Positions 43,643 to 51,904 of a stretch of DNA of 64,000 nucleotides are shown piece after piece (the stretch's first letter is position 1; each line of letters begins with the position of its first letter). Made by a program: the position numbers and the translations under genes. The stretch lies in contig OY829383.1 in the NCBI GenBank assembly GCA_963691835.1, positions 2,232,001 to 2,296,000 of the forward strand. Direction: 5' to 3'. The DNA is from G963691835 sp963691835 (GTDB lineage: Bacteria; Pseudomonadota; Alphaproteobacteria; Thalassobaculales; Thalassobaculaceae). Under the pieces are notes generated by a model, which saw only the letters and a list, made by a program, of their open reading frames with translations, did not search any database and was not told where the DNA came from.

Positions 43643-44833
43643 TCAGGCGTTCCGTGACAAGGCGATGGCCCGCAGCTTGTCCCGGTAGCGCGCCATGTCG
43701 TGGTATCGGTCTATCCGGTCGCGCTTGCCTTGTTTGGCTTTGCTCGTCGGGTTCGCCTCATCCAGATGCTTGTCGACATTCGGAACGAAAAACACTCTCC
43801 CATAGCGCCATAAGCGCCCGAAGCTAGAGATGGACGGCTGAAGCCTGAGGCCCGGATATGCGCCGTTCACCGGTTCGGCAAACGGCAGATACTTCATGTC
43901 TCCGTAGTGACGGAAATCCTGCTGCTTGATCAGGAAATCAAGCACCTTGTCTAAAATTCCAAAGACGCTGACGACGGACCCGACAGCTCGAACAACGTTC
44001 TTGAGAGTGTTCGTGACCGTGCCCGACGGCGGAACGAACGGTACTGGGTCTGCGGCGTTCACCACGCGGTAAATTGGTGTTTTGAACCGGCCCTGCAGGC
44101 GGCTGTCGCCCATTCTCGGCGCGCCGAACGTGTAACAGGCCGCAAGGCGTTGGCCGCTTTGGAACCAGGTCGCCACAACGGCCAGGGCACCGCCCAATGA
44201 ATGCCCGGTCATGTACAGCGGGAGATCCTCGGTCCCCTCAAGCCTCTTGTTGATGGCCTCCTCGACCGACTTGTAAGCATCGTGAAAGCCTTTGTGCATG
44301 CTGCCGATCTCTCCGCCGTTGCCTGTGGGGCGCGGGTCGAAGACCGGCTGGGTCCGGGCGTTGAGGTTCGTCATCCAATCGCGGACCTGTTGCGTGCCCC
44401 GAAAGCACACAACGGCAAAACCGGTTCCGTCGCTCTTCCGTCGCGTCACGACGAAGGCCTGGGTATCCGTGCTCGGCTCATGTATCGGCGCGCCCCCAGC
44501 CAAGTCGAAGCCGCCCGCGGCCAGGGCGGCTTTCAGGCGCTCGTTGTCCGCTCCCGGATCTCCCCCGGTCTTGCCGAGCGTCGCCAGCGTCTTCGAGAGC
44601 GACTTCAGGTGATCCTTTATCTTCTCGACCGGGGAGTCCTCACCCGCCGTCAAGCTCGCCAGCTCTGCGGCAATCTTCAGCAGCGACTCTTCGGATTCCT
44701 CATCGAACCGCATGTAGGCGAGCTCGGAAAGGAGCGCCATGGTCCATGCAGTACGATCACTGTACGCGGCCCGTTTCGCGGGGACCGCCAAAGAAGCGAG
44801 TTCTTGGAAGTGCTTATCGGTATCGTCGGACAC
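43643..44833 (-). CDS. Lipase family protein (class 3, alpha/beta hydrolase)
   Basis: A 396-residue protein. An N-terminal helical region (about 1-100) precedes a lipase class 3 domain: FAVVCFRGTQQVRDWMTNLN (oxyanion region), the nucleophile elbow YMTGHSLGGALAVV, CYTFGAPRMGD and the catalytic aspartate region VVNAADPVPFVPP. HDMARYRDKLRAI near the end may supply the histidine. There is no signal peptide, so it is either cytoplasmic or exported unconventionally. Natural substrate unknown. It diverges from the FemAB-like gene at 45159. Confidence 0.88.
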   Translation of the reverse strand: MSDDTDKHFQELASLAVPAKRAAYSDRTAWTMALLSELAYMRFDEESEESLLKIAAELASLTAGEDSPVEKIKDHLKSLSKTLATLGKTGGDPGADNERLKAALAAGGFDLAGGAPIHEPSTDTQAFVVTRRKSDGTGFAVVCFRGTQQVRDWMTNLNARTQPVFDPRPTGNGGEIGSMHKGFHDAYKSVEEAINKRLEGTEDLPLYMTGHSLGGALAVVATWFQSGQRLAACYTFGAPRMGDSRLQGRFKTPIYRVVNAADPVPFVPPSGTVTNTLKNVVRAVGSVVSVFGILDKVLDFLIKQQDFRHYGDMKYLPFAEPVNGAYPGLRLQPSISSFGRLWRYGRVFFVPNVDKHLDEANPTSKAKQGKRDRIDRYHDMARYRDKLRAIALSRNA

Positions 44834-44964
44834 GTGAGGCCTCCCTTTGGTTGCTTCAGCCCAGATAAGTAACGATTAGCGGGCAGCGGTCTTGGCCCCG
44901 AAAGCGCGGGCTGAAAGTGATAATCGTAAAAGGCGAGCGGGCGGATACTCAAATAAAATATTAT

Positions 44965-45062
44965 GCATCGAAACGGGCGGTGCTCTGAACTCCCGTTTCA
45001 AAGATGCCGGCCCTTGCATCGCCCCAAAAAGACGGTGCTCGACCGGACTGGTTTGTCCGGTC
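44965..45062. other. Two strong inverted repeats in the 325-base divergent gap
   Basis: GCATC (44965-44969) and GAAACGGG (44970-44977) pair with CCCGTTTC (44992-44999) and GATGC (45003-45007), giving 13 base pairs with a three-base bulge. GACCGGAC (45041-45048) pairs perfectly with GTCCGGTC (45055-45062). CGGTGCTC occurs twice, at 44978 and 45033, inside the first loop and just before the second stem. The gap 44834-45158 separates divergent lipase and FemAB-like genes and holds no gene I can support. The repeats could be operators or part of a small RNA. Confidence 0.5.
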
Positions 45063-45158
45063 ATTGTTGGGACGCGATCGTAGGAACATGGGGACGTTAG
45101 TGAGCGCAGCACTGGAAAAAACTAGGCTTCCAATCGTTCCCTCCAGCCTGGGCAGACC

Positions 45159-46184
45159 ATGAGCCGCCGTGGCCGGTCAGAGCGGCGGCGCTCTAATGCC
45201 GTGCCTCAATCCAGCGCCGTGGTAGGTCAGGATTCCGGCCTCTTCCTCCTGGAAGGGGGTGTCGACGCCCGCTCTTGGGACAAATGGCTGGCCGCCGTGC
45301 CCTACTCGACGCTGGAGCAGGCTTGGGCCTACGGGGATGCGATGGAAGGGGTCAGCCCCTATCACGCCATTCGTCTGACATTTTGGCCAACTTCCGAACC
45401 AAAATCCGGCGATCTTCCCGTTGCGATCGCCCAAGCGCATGAATGGCGCCTGTTGGGGTTGAGGATCGTCAAGCTTACCCGGGGTCCGCTGTTTCTGACG
45501 GAGGCGGACGACGATCTTCGTCGGGCGGCCCTTCGGCTTATCAAGAAGCGTTGGCGGCTGACCCACGGAAAGGCGCTTTTCTGGACTCCGGAGTTAGAGA
45601 ACGCTGCTGGGCATGAGGACATGCGCAGTCTGGGTATGCGGCGGGTGATCACGGGCTACCACACCCCGGTTCTGGATCTGTCGCCGCCGCTCGAATATCT
45701 GCGGCGTGGTCTTCACGGGAACTGGCGGAATCAGCTCAAGGCGGCGGAGAAAAGCCGCCTCAAACTCAAGGTGGCTAAGGGCGGTCTCGACCTGGACACC
45801 CTCCTGATGCATCACGAGCGGGATCGCAAAAAACGGCGGTTTCCTGCGGCCAGCGCGGCGTTTACCAAACTCATGATCGATTTGGACCGGGACCGAAACG
45901 TTGCCACGGTCCACAGCGCTTGGTTGGCGGGCGAGATGGTGGCAGGCGTGCTGATCATTCGCCATGGCCGCACTGCCGTGAACTTCATGGCCTGGTCCGG
46001 CAAGGCCGGCCGTGCGCTGAACGCGGGCAATCTGCTCCTGTGGACAGCGATCGGCGCCCTGAAGGAGCAGGGTGTGGACTACTTTGACCTTGGTGGCGTC
46101 GACGGCCGCGCAATGCCCGGAATATCCCGGTTCAAGATGGGACTGGGCGGCCGTCTTGTCGGTCTCAGCGGAACGTATCTGTGA
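45159..46184 (+). CDS. FemAB/BioF2-like GNAT acyltransferase
   Basis: A 341-residue protein with the double-GNAT layout of FemX-like lipid II aminoacyltransferases or EPS-associated acetyltransferases: STLEQAWAYGDAMEGV, ITGYHTPVLDLSPPLEYLRR, LHGNWRNQLKAAEKSRLKLK (characteristic W-R-N-x-L-x-K-A), YSG-type FMAWSGKAGRALNAGNLLLW and YFDLGGVDGRAMPGISRFKM. It probably transfers an acyl or aminoacyl group in cell-envelope or exopolysaccharide metabolism; the acceptor is unknown. It is the second FemAB-type gene in the window. Convergent with the small monooxygenase gene. Confidence 0.85.
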   Translation: MSRRGRSERRRSNAVPQSSAVVGQDSGLFLLEGGVDARSWDKWLAAVPYSTLEQAWAYGDAMEGVSPYHAIRLTFWPTSEPKSGDLPVAIAQAHEWRLLGLRIVKLTRGPLFLTEADDDLRRAALRLIKKRWRLTHGKALFWTPELENAAGHEDMRSLGMRRVITGYHTPVLDLSPPLEYLRRGLHGNWRNQLKAAEKSRLKLKVAKGGLDLDTLLMHHERDRKKRRFPAASAAFTKLMIDLDRDRNVATVHSAWLAGEMVAGVLIIRHGRTAVNFMAWSGKAGRALNAGNLLLWTAIGALKEQGVDYFDLGGVDGRAMPGISRFKMGLGGRLVGLSGTYL

Positions 46185-46203
46185 GGGAAGCGGCGGACTG
46201 CCG

Positions 46204-46488
46204 TCAGGCGATCTGATCGCCCGTGGCAAGGACCCGTTCCTTCAGCAGCGGGGTGGCGAAGTCCCGGAAATCGGCCATAAAGTCCGCGGCGACATGTTCG
46301 TCGAACGCGGCTTTGTCCTTGTAGACTTCCCAAAGATGGAAAGTGCCCCGCTCCTCATGGTTGTCAGCCACCGAGAAGCCCAGGCAGCCCTCTTGGGTCA
46401 GGCTGTTCGCCGAGTGTTGCTTCAGACGGGCAGCAAACGTGTCGTGGTCTGCGGCATCGACGACGAGTTTCACGGCAACGACGAACAT
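46204..46488 (-). CDS. ABM-domain monooxygenase (antibiotic biosynthesis monooxygenase-like)
   Basis: A 94-residue ferredoxin-like ABM protein: FVVAVKLVVDAADHDTFAAR, QEGCLGFSVADNHEERGTFH, LWEVYKDKAAFDEHVAADF. Members act as cofactor-independent quinol monooxygenases, heme-degrading enzymes or have unknown roles. Length and W-E-x-Y-K-D-x-A-x-F-D-x-H motif match small single-domain members. It lies two bases downstream of a methyltransferase gene on the same strand. Confidence 0.88.
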   Translation of the reverse strand: MFVVAVKLVVDAADHDTFAARLKQHSANSLTQEGCLGFSVADNHEERGTFHLWEVYKDKAAFDEHVAADFMADFRDFATPLLKERVLATGDQIA

Positions 46489-46490
46489 GA

Positions 46491-47294
46491 TTACTTTCTC
46501 CGGTTGGGCACGAGACGTAGAGGCGCCCGGCGGGATACGCCGAGCGGAGAGGTCCGGGCGGCGGCGCCCTGGGCCCGGCCGACCGGCAGCGGAAGAAGCG
46601 CGCGGGCCCGGCTGACGACGGGCTGCGCCGGCTTTCGGGTGACGTAGATCTGTTTCGTCGCCTCAATGAGCACCACGCCGCCGAAATGGGAGAACCACCG
46701 TTCACCCAGGTGTTCCAGGGATGTGGACCAACGGCGGAGGACCCGCGCCGTGGTCGGCGGTGCAAACAGCGCATGCGCGGTCCGGCTCGGCGTGAATTGG
46801 TTATCCCGCAGCAGCCGCGAGAGCTGGTATGGCGTGTAAGGATGGCCATGGCCGAACGGTGTGCGATCGAACCGCGCCCAAAGACCGCGCCGGTTCGGGA
46901 CCACCACCAGGAGCTTGCCATTGCCCGACAGGACCCGCCACACCTCGTCCAGCATCGCCCGGAGCTGCTCGGTACATTCCAGCGTGTGGATCAGCAGCAC
47001 CCGGTCCACTGACACGTCCTGAAGCGGAAGATCCGCCTCGTCGACCAGTGTCGCCCGGTTCGCACCCTCGAACGGCCAGTGCAGAACGCCCTGCTGGGCA
47101 GGCATCATGGCAATGACCCGCTCCGCCTCGTCCCGGAACGGCCGGAGATAGGGGACCGCGTAGCCAAGGCCCAGGACCGTCTCCCCCCGGACGTTTGGCC
47201 ACAGCGCCCGGATACGACGACGGATCGTCCGGCGCGCGACCTGACCGACCGGTGTGCCGTAGAAATCCCAAAGATCGACGACGTCGTTGAACAT
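46491..47294 (-). CDS. Class I SAM-dependent methyltransferase (often paired with gloB)
   Basis: A 267-residue methyltransferase: GETVLGLGYAVPYLRPF (motif I, atypical), RVIAMMPAQQGVLHWPFEGA, ADLPLQDVSVDRVLLIHTLE and LLVVVPNRRGLWARFDRTPF. This divergent alphaproteobacterial family is often found beside hydroxyacylglutathione hydrolase; here an enolase-superfamily gene lies between them. The C-terminal extension is Arg/Pro-rich. ATG at 47292-47294 begins FNDVVDLWDFYGTPVGQV, conserved in the family. Substrate unknown. Confidence 0.82.
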   Translation of the reverse strand: MFNDVVDLWDFYGTPVGQVARRTIRRRIRALWPNVRGETVLGLGYAVPYLRPFRDEAERVIAMMPAQQGVLHWPFEGANRATLVDEADLPLQDVSVDRVLLIHTLECTEQLRAMLDEVWRVLSGNGKLLVVVPNRRGLWARFDRTPFGHGHPYTPYQLSRLLRDNQFTPSRTAHALFAPPTTARVLRRWSTSLEHLGERWFSHFGGVVLIEATKQIYVTRKPAQPVVSRARALLPLPVGRAQGAAARTSPLGVSRRAPLRLVPNRRK

Positions 47295-47372
47295 GGGCAG
47301 CGGATCTCCGCCAAGTGAGGGCTCGGGGACCGATCGGGACGATCCCGTCAACGATCCGGACGTTGTTCTAGT

Positions 47373-48476
47373 CTAAACCTTCGGCGACCGGAAATCCCGA
47401 ATCACGTCCTTGTCAGGCTCGATACCCAGCCCGGGTCCCGAGGGCGCGCCAAAAAAGCCGTCCACCGGATCATAGGCACCCGGATACAGTTCCGCTTCCG
47501 GGAAGAGGTAGATGCGCTCCAGAAGGCCGGGATTCGGCAGTGCCTGGGCAAGATGGAGCGTCGCCAGGAAGCCAAGGCCGAAATAGGGCGAGTGAGGCAT
47601 GATCTGAACGCCCCGGGCCTCCGTTAGGGCGGCGACTTTCCGGAACTCTGTGATCCCACCGACTTTCGTCACACTGGGCTGCGCATAGTCGACAGCACCC
47701 GCCGCCATCATCTGCTCGAACTGGACCGCAGTGCAGATGTTCTCTCCGGCGGCGAGAGGGACCCCAGTCTGGCGTCTCAGGGTTGCCAGGGCATTGTAGT
47801 CATCGGGCGGGAAGATCGGCTCCTCCAGCCAGTGAAGATCGAACAGATCCATGGCCACCGCCATCCGCCGTGCCTCCTCCGGGGTCCAGGGGCAGTTGAC
47901 GTCCACCATCAACGGCATCCCCTCGCCCCCCGCCTCGCGGGCGGCGGCAACGGCGTCGACGGTGATCTCATGCAGCTTCACATAGCTGTAGCCGCTGTCC
48001 ACCGCATGGCTGGTGCGTTCCGCGACGATGTCGGGATCCACATAGCGGAACAGGCTGGCATATGCCTCCACGCTGCGGTTCCCGCTGCCGCCCAGCAGCC
48101 GGTAGAGCGGCAGACCCGCATCTTTGGCGGCGATGTCCCAGAGCGCGATGTCCAGGCCGGACAGCGCGAACATGGTGATGCCGTAGCGCCCGAAGAGATG
48201 AAGCTCCTTTTGAAGCTGATGCATCAGCCCGGGAATATCGCGCGCGTCCCGGCCAACCGCCTTGGGGGCAACCATATGGTCCACAGCAGCTGCTACGGCC
48301 TCGCGGCACTGATAGGCGAAGGCGTCACCCCACCCCACGACCCCAGTGTCGGTCTCCACCCGGACGAGGCAGAAATCCAGGACATCCCAGTCCAGCGCCC
48401 CTGGATCCTGCCTCAACGTCACCCCTCTCGAGAACGGAATGACCAGCGGAACACTCTCGACCTTGGCGATTTTCAT
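47373..48476 (-). CDS. Mandelate racemase/muconate lactonizing enzyme family protein
   Basis: A 367-residue enolase-superfamily enzyme. The capping domain has PLVIPFSRGVTLRQDPGALD; the barrel supplies YVKLHEIT (Lys acid/base), LMVDVNCPWTP, HWLEEPIFPPD and LAAGENICT (metal Asp/Glu/Glu), SVTKVGGITEF (second Lys) and IMPHSPYFGLGF (His). This set suits proton abstraction next to a carboxylate, as in acid-sugar dehydratases and racemases. The specific substrate cannot be read. ATG at 48474-48476 begins the fold; it is divergent from gloB. Confidence 0.88.
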   Translation of the reverse strand: MKIAKVESVPLVIPFSRGVTLRQDPGALDWDVLDFCLVRVETDTGVVGWGDAFAYQCREAVAAAVDHMVAPKAVGRDARDIPGLMHQLQKELHLFGRYGITMFALSGLDIALWDIAAKDAGLPLYRLLGGSGNRSVEAYASLFRYVDPDIVAERTSHAVDSGYSYVKLHEITVDAVAAAREAGGEGMPLMVDVNCPWTPEEARRMAVAMDLFDLHWLEEPIFPPDDYNALATLRRQTGVPLAAGENICTAVQFEQMMAAGAVDYAQPSVTKVGGITEFRKVAALTEARGVQIMPHSPYFGLGFLATLHLAQALPNPGLLERIYLFPEAELYPGAYDPVDGFFGAPSGPGLGIEPDKDVIRDFRSPKV

Positions 48477-48605
48477 GGCGGCACCTATTCGGATTTGCTG
48501 TTCGTGCAAAGGCTTAGCGGATACTACGTCAGCCGCTTGGCCGAGGCGAGGCGATGGTGATAGGGTCCGCGCCACCAGACAAGAGGCCCCCTCGGGAGTG
48601 AGACC

Positions 48606-49376
48606 ATGGCGAAGCTCGACGTCGTTCAGATTCCGGCGCTGTCGGACAACTACATTTATCTGGCGCACGACGCCGATACAGGCGCGACCGCTGTGGTCGA
48701 CCCGTCGGAGGCGGCACCGGTCATCGCGGTGTTGGAAGAGAAGGGTTGGTCACTCAGCCACATTCTCAACACCCATCATCATATGGACCACATCGGCGGT
48801 AACGCGGAGCTGAAAGAGAAGTATAATGCGACGCTGGTTGGGCCGAAGGCGGACTCCCACCGGATCTCCGACATGGATGTGACCCTGGCTGAGGGTGATA
48901 CCTACGACTTCGCGGGTCATGTGGCGCAGGTATTCGAGACGCCAGGCCATACCTCCGGCCATATCACGCTGTGGTTTGCGGACGACAAAGCGTTGTTCTG
49001 CGGTGATACGCTCTTCGTGCTCGGCTGTGGCCGCGTGTTCGAGGGGACCATGGACGAGATGTGGTCGTCGCTCGATAAACTGCGGGCGCTCCCGGATGAC
49101 GCGGTGGTCTACTGCGCCCACGAGTACACCCTGGCGAACGCCAAGTTCGCGCTGAGCGTGGACGGTGACAACGCCGCGTTGAAAGAGCGTGCGGCCCGGT
49201 TCGACACGTTGCGGGCGGAAGGGAAGCCGACTGTCCCGTCCCTTCTCGGCGAAGAGCGGGGCACGAACCCGTTTTTGAGGGCAGATGATCCGGCGCTGGC
49301 CGCCGCGGTCGGAAAGTCCGGCGCGTCCGCTGCCGAGGTGTTCGCCGAAGTGCGCCGGCTGAAAGACAATTTCTGA
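48606..49376 (+). CDS. gloB: Hydroxyacylglutathione hydrolase (glyoxalase II)
   Basis: A 256-residue metallo-beta-lactamase-fold enzyme that hydrolyses S-lactoylglutathione to lactate and glutathione in methylglyoxal detoxification. Metal-binding motif THHHMDHIGG, further ligands TPGHTSGH and CGDTLFVLGCGRVFEGT, and glutathione-binding CAHEYTLANAKFA with the C-terminal RGTNPFLR are all standard for GloB. Length matches the family. A GST follows 34 bases downstream on the same strand. Confidence 0.97.
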   Translation: MAKLDVVQIPALSDNYIYLAHDADTGATAVVDPSEAAPVIAVLEEKGWSLSHILNTHHHMDHIGGNAELKEKYNATLVGPKADSHRISDMDVTLAEGDTYDFAGHVAQVFETPGHTSGHITLWFADDKALFCGDTLFVLGCGRVFEGTMDEMWSSLDKLRALPDDAVVYCAHEYTLANAKFALSVDGDNAALKERAARFDTLRAEGKPTVPSLLGEERGTNPFLRADDPALAAAVGKSGASAAEVFAEVRRLKDNF

Positions 49377-49410
49377 GCCGGGCAAGGCTCATCCCATCGG
49401 AGGAAGCAAG

Positions 49411-50019
49411 ATGAAGCTGTTCTACGCGGCGGCGTCGCCGTTTGTGCGCAAGGTCCTGGTCCAGGCGATCGAGACCGGTGTGGCGGACAAACTTGAGAAC
49501 GTCACCACCATCACCGCGCCGATCAAGGTTGATGCGGATCTCGAAAAAGCCAATCCGATCAAGAAGATCCCGGCGCTCGAGACCGAGCACGGCGTCCTGT
49601 ACGACAGCCGCGTGATCTGCGAGTACCTGGACAGCCTTCACGATGGTCCGAAGATGTTCCCGGCCAACGGCCCGGCCCGGTGGACGGCACTCCGCCTCCA
49701 ATCGTTGGGTGACGGCATCATGGATGCGGGCGTTCTGTCCCGGTATGAGGGCTTTCTCCGGCCGGAGGACAAGCGCTGGGACGATTGGCTCGCCGCCCAA
49801 ACCGGAAAGATCGTCGGCGGTCTCGACGCGGCCAATGCCGAGGCGTCCAGCTTCGGAGATCGTCTCGATATCGGAACGATTGCGGTAGCCTGTGCCATCG
49901 GATACCTCGATTTCCGCTTCGATGACATGGGTTGGCGCAATGGCAGAACGGCCCTAGCCGGTTGGTATGAAACGTTTTCTGCCCGTTCGTCGATGGATCA
50001 GACCAAGCCGCCGGCTTGA
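49411..50019 (+). CDS. Glutathione S-transferase family protein
   Basis: A 202-residue GST: FYAAASPFVRKVLVQAIETG (N-terminal thioredoxin fold with Ser as likely catalytic residue), ANPIKKIPALETEHG (cis-Pro), LYDSRVICEYLDSL (glutathione gamma-glutamyl contact) and DIGTIAVACAIGYLDFRF in the helical domain. It follows gloB and overlaps the cupin gene start (TGATG), suggesting a small glutathione-related operon. Substrate unknown. Confidence 0.92.
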   Translation: MKLFYAAASPFVRKVLVQAIETGVADKLENVTTITAPIKVDADLEKANPIKKIPALETEHGVLYDSRVICEYLDSLHDGPKMFPANGPARWTALRLQSLGDGIMDAGVLSRYEGFLRPEDKRWDDWLAAQTGKIVGGLDAANAEASSFGDRLDIGTIAVACAIGYLDFRFDDMGWRNGRTALAGWYETFSARSSMDQTKPPA

Positions 50020-50474
50020 TGGCCGCTATGGCGTCGGAAGCACGCCGGATCATCGAAACCCTTGGGATGCAGCCGCATCCCGAGGGCGGTTGGTACGTCG
50101 AAACTTATAGAGACTCGCCGCCCTACGGTCGTCGGGGCGCGATGACTCAGATCCACTATCTTCTGGAAGTGGGCGATCTGTCGGCATGGCATCGGGTCAT
50201 TGATGCGACGGAGGTCTGGCACTGGTCAGCCGGGGCGCCCCTGGCGCTGACGCTGTCGCCGAATGGTCACGACGCGGAGGCCCACCGGCTCGGACCCGAT
50301 GTCCTTGCCGGTGAAAGGCCGCACGTCGTCGTACCGCCAGGGTGCTGGCAAACCGCGGAAAGCCTTGGTTCTTGGAGCTTGGTGGGCTGCACTGTTGCGC
50401 CCGCCTTCGACTTTTCCGGCTTTGAGATGGCGCCGCCGGATTGGCGGCCAACGCCCAGGCCGCCAAAAGGGTAG
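50019..50474 (+). CDS. Cupin domain protein (DUF985)
   Basis: A 151-residue cupin: IIETLGMQPHPEGGWYVETY, TQIHYLLEVGDLSAWHRVID, TEVWHWSAGAPLALTL, VVPPGCWQTAESLGSWSLVG and CTVAPAFDFSGFEMAP, matching DUF985. The H and E residues of the cupin motif are present, so metal binding is possible, but no function is established. ATG 50019 overlaps the GST stop; ATG 50028 is an alternative. Convergent with the NUDIX gene. Confidence 0.87.
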   Translation: MAAMASEARRIIETLGMQPHPEGGWYVETYRDSPPYGRRGAMTQIHYLLEVGDLSAWHRVIDATEVWHWSAGAPLALTLSPNGHDAEAHRLGPDVLAGERPHVVVPPGCWQTAESLGSWSLVGCTVAPAFDFSGFEMAPPDWRPTPRPPKG

Positions 50475-50484
50475 AGGTCCGCGT

Positions 50485-51381
50485 TCAGGCCGGAGCCAGT
50501 GAGGGCCGCAGTCCAGAGACGATGTCACCGTAGCCTGGGTCGTCCGGCCGGATGAGGCCGTGGCGGACGAGCGCGTCGATCACGATCAGGGCGCAGTCGA
50601 ACTTGAACGCATCCGAGGTGCGAACGATGTCCGCGACCTCTTCGATGGGCAGGAGGGTGAAAGCGTCAACCTCCCCATCGACCGGACGCGGAACGAAGTC
50701 CTCTGGCAACCAAAGATCATAGGCGACCTGCCAGAAGCGCCGGGCGCCGTCATCCGCGTCCATGGCGCAGGAAACGACGCTGGTGGGTAGCGCCCGGAGC
50801 GCCAATTCCTCTGGAATTCCAGCCTCTTCGCCACACTCTTTGACCAGGATCTCGGTATAGGACCGGTCCGCGTCGCGGCCACCGGCAACCATGTTGTCGA
50901 GCTTCCCGGGATGGCTTCTTGCACCGCCGGCCCGGCGCGCGACCCACATGTGGATCCCGTCCTTTCGCCGAACCAGACCGTTCATGTGAACACCGGTTTG
51001 AATGATGCCAAGCAGTGTGGCCGCACTCCGGTCGACGGTCATCAGTAGCGGCCCATCCGGCATGCCGGAAACCGCGTAGGCCTCGCCCCGAAATGCAGGG
51101 GCGCGGCCATCAACCCGCATCTGTGACAGAACTTCGGCGAAAGACGCGGTCCGGTCTGACTGCGTTCGCAGTTTCCGGTTGAACGAAAGCCCTGACTCCA
51201 GTGTGGTAAACGTGTCCTGGAACTGGATCAGGTACTCGAAATCCGCCGCGCGCAATAACCCAATATGCATTTCGCCTACAAATAAATCTTTGTAGTTCAA
51301 TGCATTAAGGCTATTGCAGCGCTCCAGATGCCAAGTGTAACCCAATTTGTAGTTCCTGAACTCAGGAATGCAGTTTCTCAC
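50485..51381 (-). CDS. NUDIX hydrolase with DUF4743 domain
   Basis: About 298 residues. The N-terminal DUF4743 module (LERCNSLNALNYKDLFVGEM to VDGRAPAFRGEAYAVSG) is followed by a NUDIX fold: TGVHMNGLVRRKDGIHMWVA, GKLDNMVAGGRDADRSYTEI and KECGEEAGIPEEL, where the Nudix box keeps its core Glu residues (E-C-x-EE-A-G). The family resembles the fungal Tnr3 N-terminal domain that acts on oxidised thiamine diphosphates; that function is inferred. A GTG at 51381 gives the longest form, overlapping the upstream ACT gene by 20 bases; TTG 51345 is also possible. Confidence 0.83.
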   Translation of the reverse strand: MRNCIPEFRNYKLGYTWHLERCNSLNALNYKDLFVGEMHIGLLRAADFEYLIQFQDTFTTLESGLSFNRKLRTQSDRTASFAEVLSQMRVDGRAPAFRGEAYAVSGMPDGPLLMTVDRSAATLLGIIQTGVHMNGLVRRKDGIHMWVARRAGGARSHPGKLDNMVAGGRDADRSYTEILVKECGEEAGIPEELALRALPTSVVSCAMDADDGARRFWQVAYDLWLPEDFVPRPVDGEVDAFTLLPIEEVADIVRTSDAFKFDCALIVIDALVRHGLIRPDDPGYGDIVSGLRPSLAPA

Positions 51382-51712
51382 TGGTCAATACGCTCGTCAC
51401 CGAAACGAGCTGGCCCAGCGAGGCGGCCACATGGGCGATCTGTTGGCGGTTCAGGCCGTCAACCTGGAGGTCGATCGTGAGCTCGTCACCCGCGCGGCCG
51501 CCAAGATCGCTGTGCCAACGGTTCGGGATCAGGCCGCGTTTGGCGAAAAGCTCGAGAACCCGGGGCATGACGGAAGGCTCAGCCATTGCCTGAATGGAGA
51601 AGCACGCCGTGGGTGCTGGATCATTCTGTCCGAACACACTCAACGGATTGGAAGATAACTCATTGTTTTGATTGAATTGCTGATGAGACTCAGCGAGCGA
51701 CACAGTCGACAT
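51362..51712 (-). CDS. ACT-domain protein
   Basis: A 116-residue protein. Residues 1-33 are polar and low complexity (SHQQFNQNNELSSN); the rest is an ACT-like beta-alpha-beta fold: CFSIQAMAEPSVMPRVLELF, AKRGLIPNRWHSDL, ELTIDLQVDGLNRQQIAHVA and SLGQLVSVTSVLTSEK. It resembles the small regulatory ACT domain of acetolactate synthase but stands alone without a catalytic gene. It overlaps the NUDIX gene start by 20 bases. Confidence 0.78.
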   Translation of the reverse strand: MSTVSLAESHQQFNQNNELSSNPLSVFGQNDPAPTACFSIQAMAEPSVMPRVLELFAKRGLIPNRWHSDLGGRAGDELTIDLQVDGLNRQQIAHVAASLGQLVSVTSVLTSEKLHS

Positions 51713-51904
51713 TGGATGACATCTCCATCCTGGATTTACGGTAGGCGAACGGCAGTGGCCCGGCCCTCAAACGAGAACCGGGTTGCTAATTCGCCGACCG
51801 GCGCGGGCGCGCGCCTCCAGGAAATGATGTCCGTGTGTCATCATGGCGGGGACGCTATCCCCGTGTGACAGGAAGGTCAAGAGAGCTGGTCTCGCGTGAA
51901 TAGC

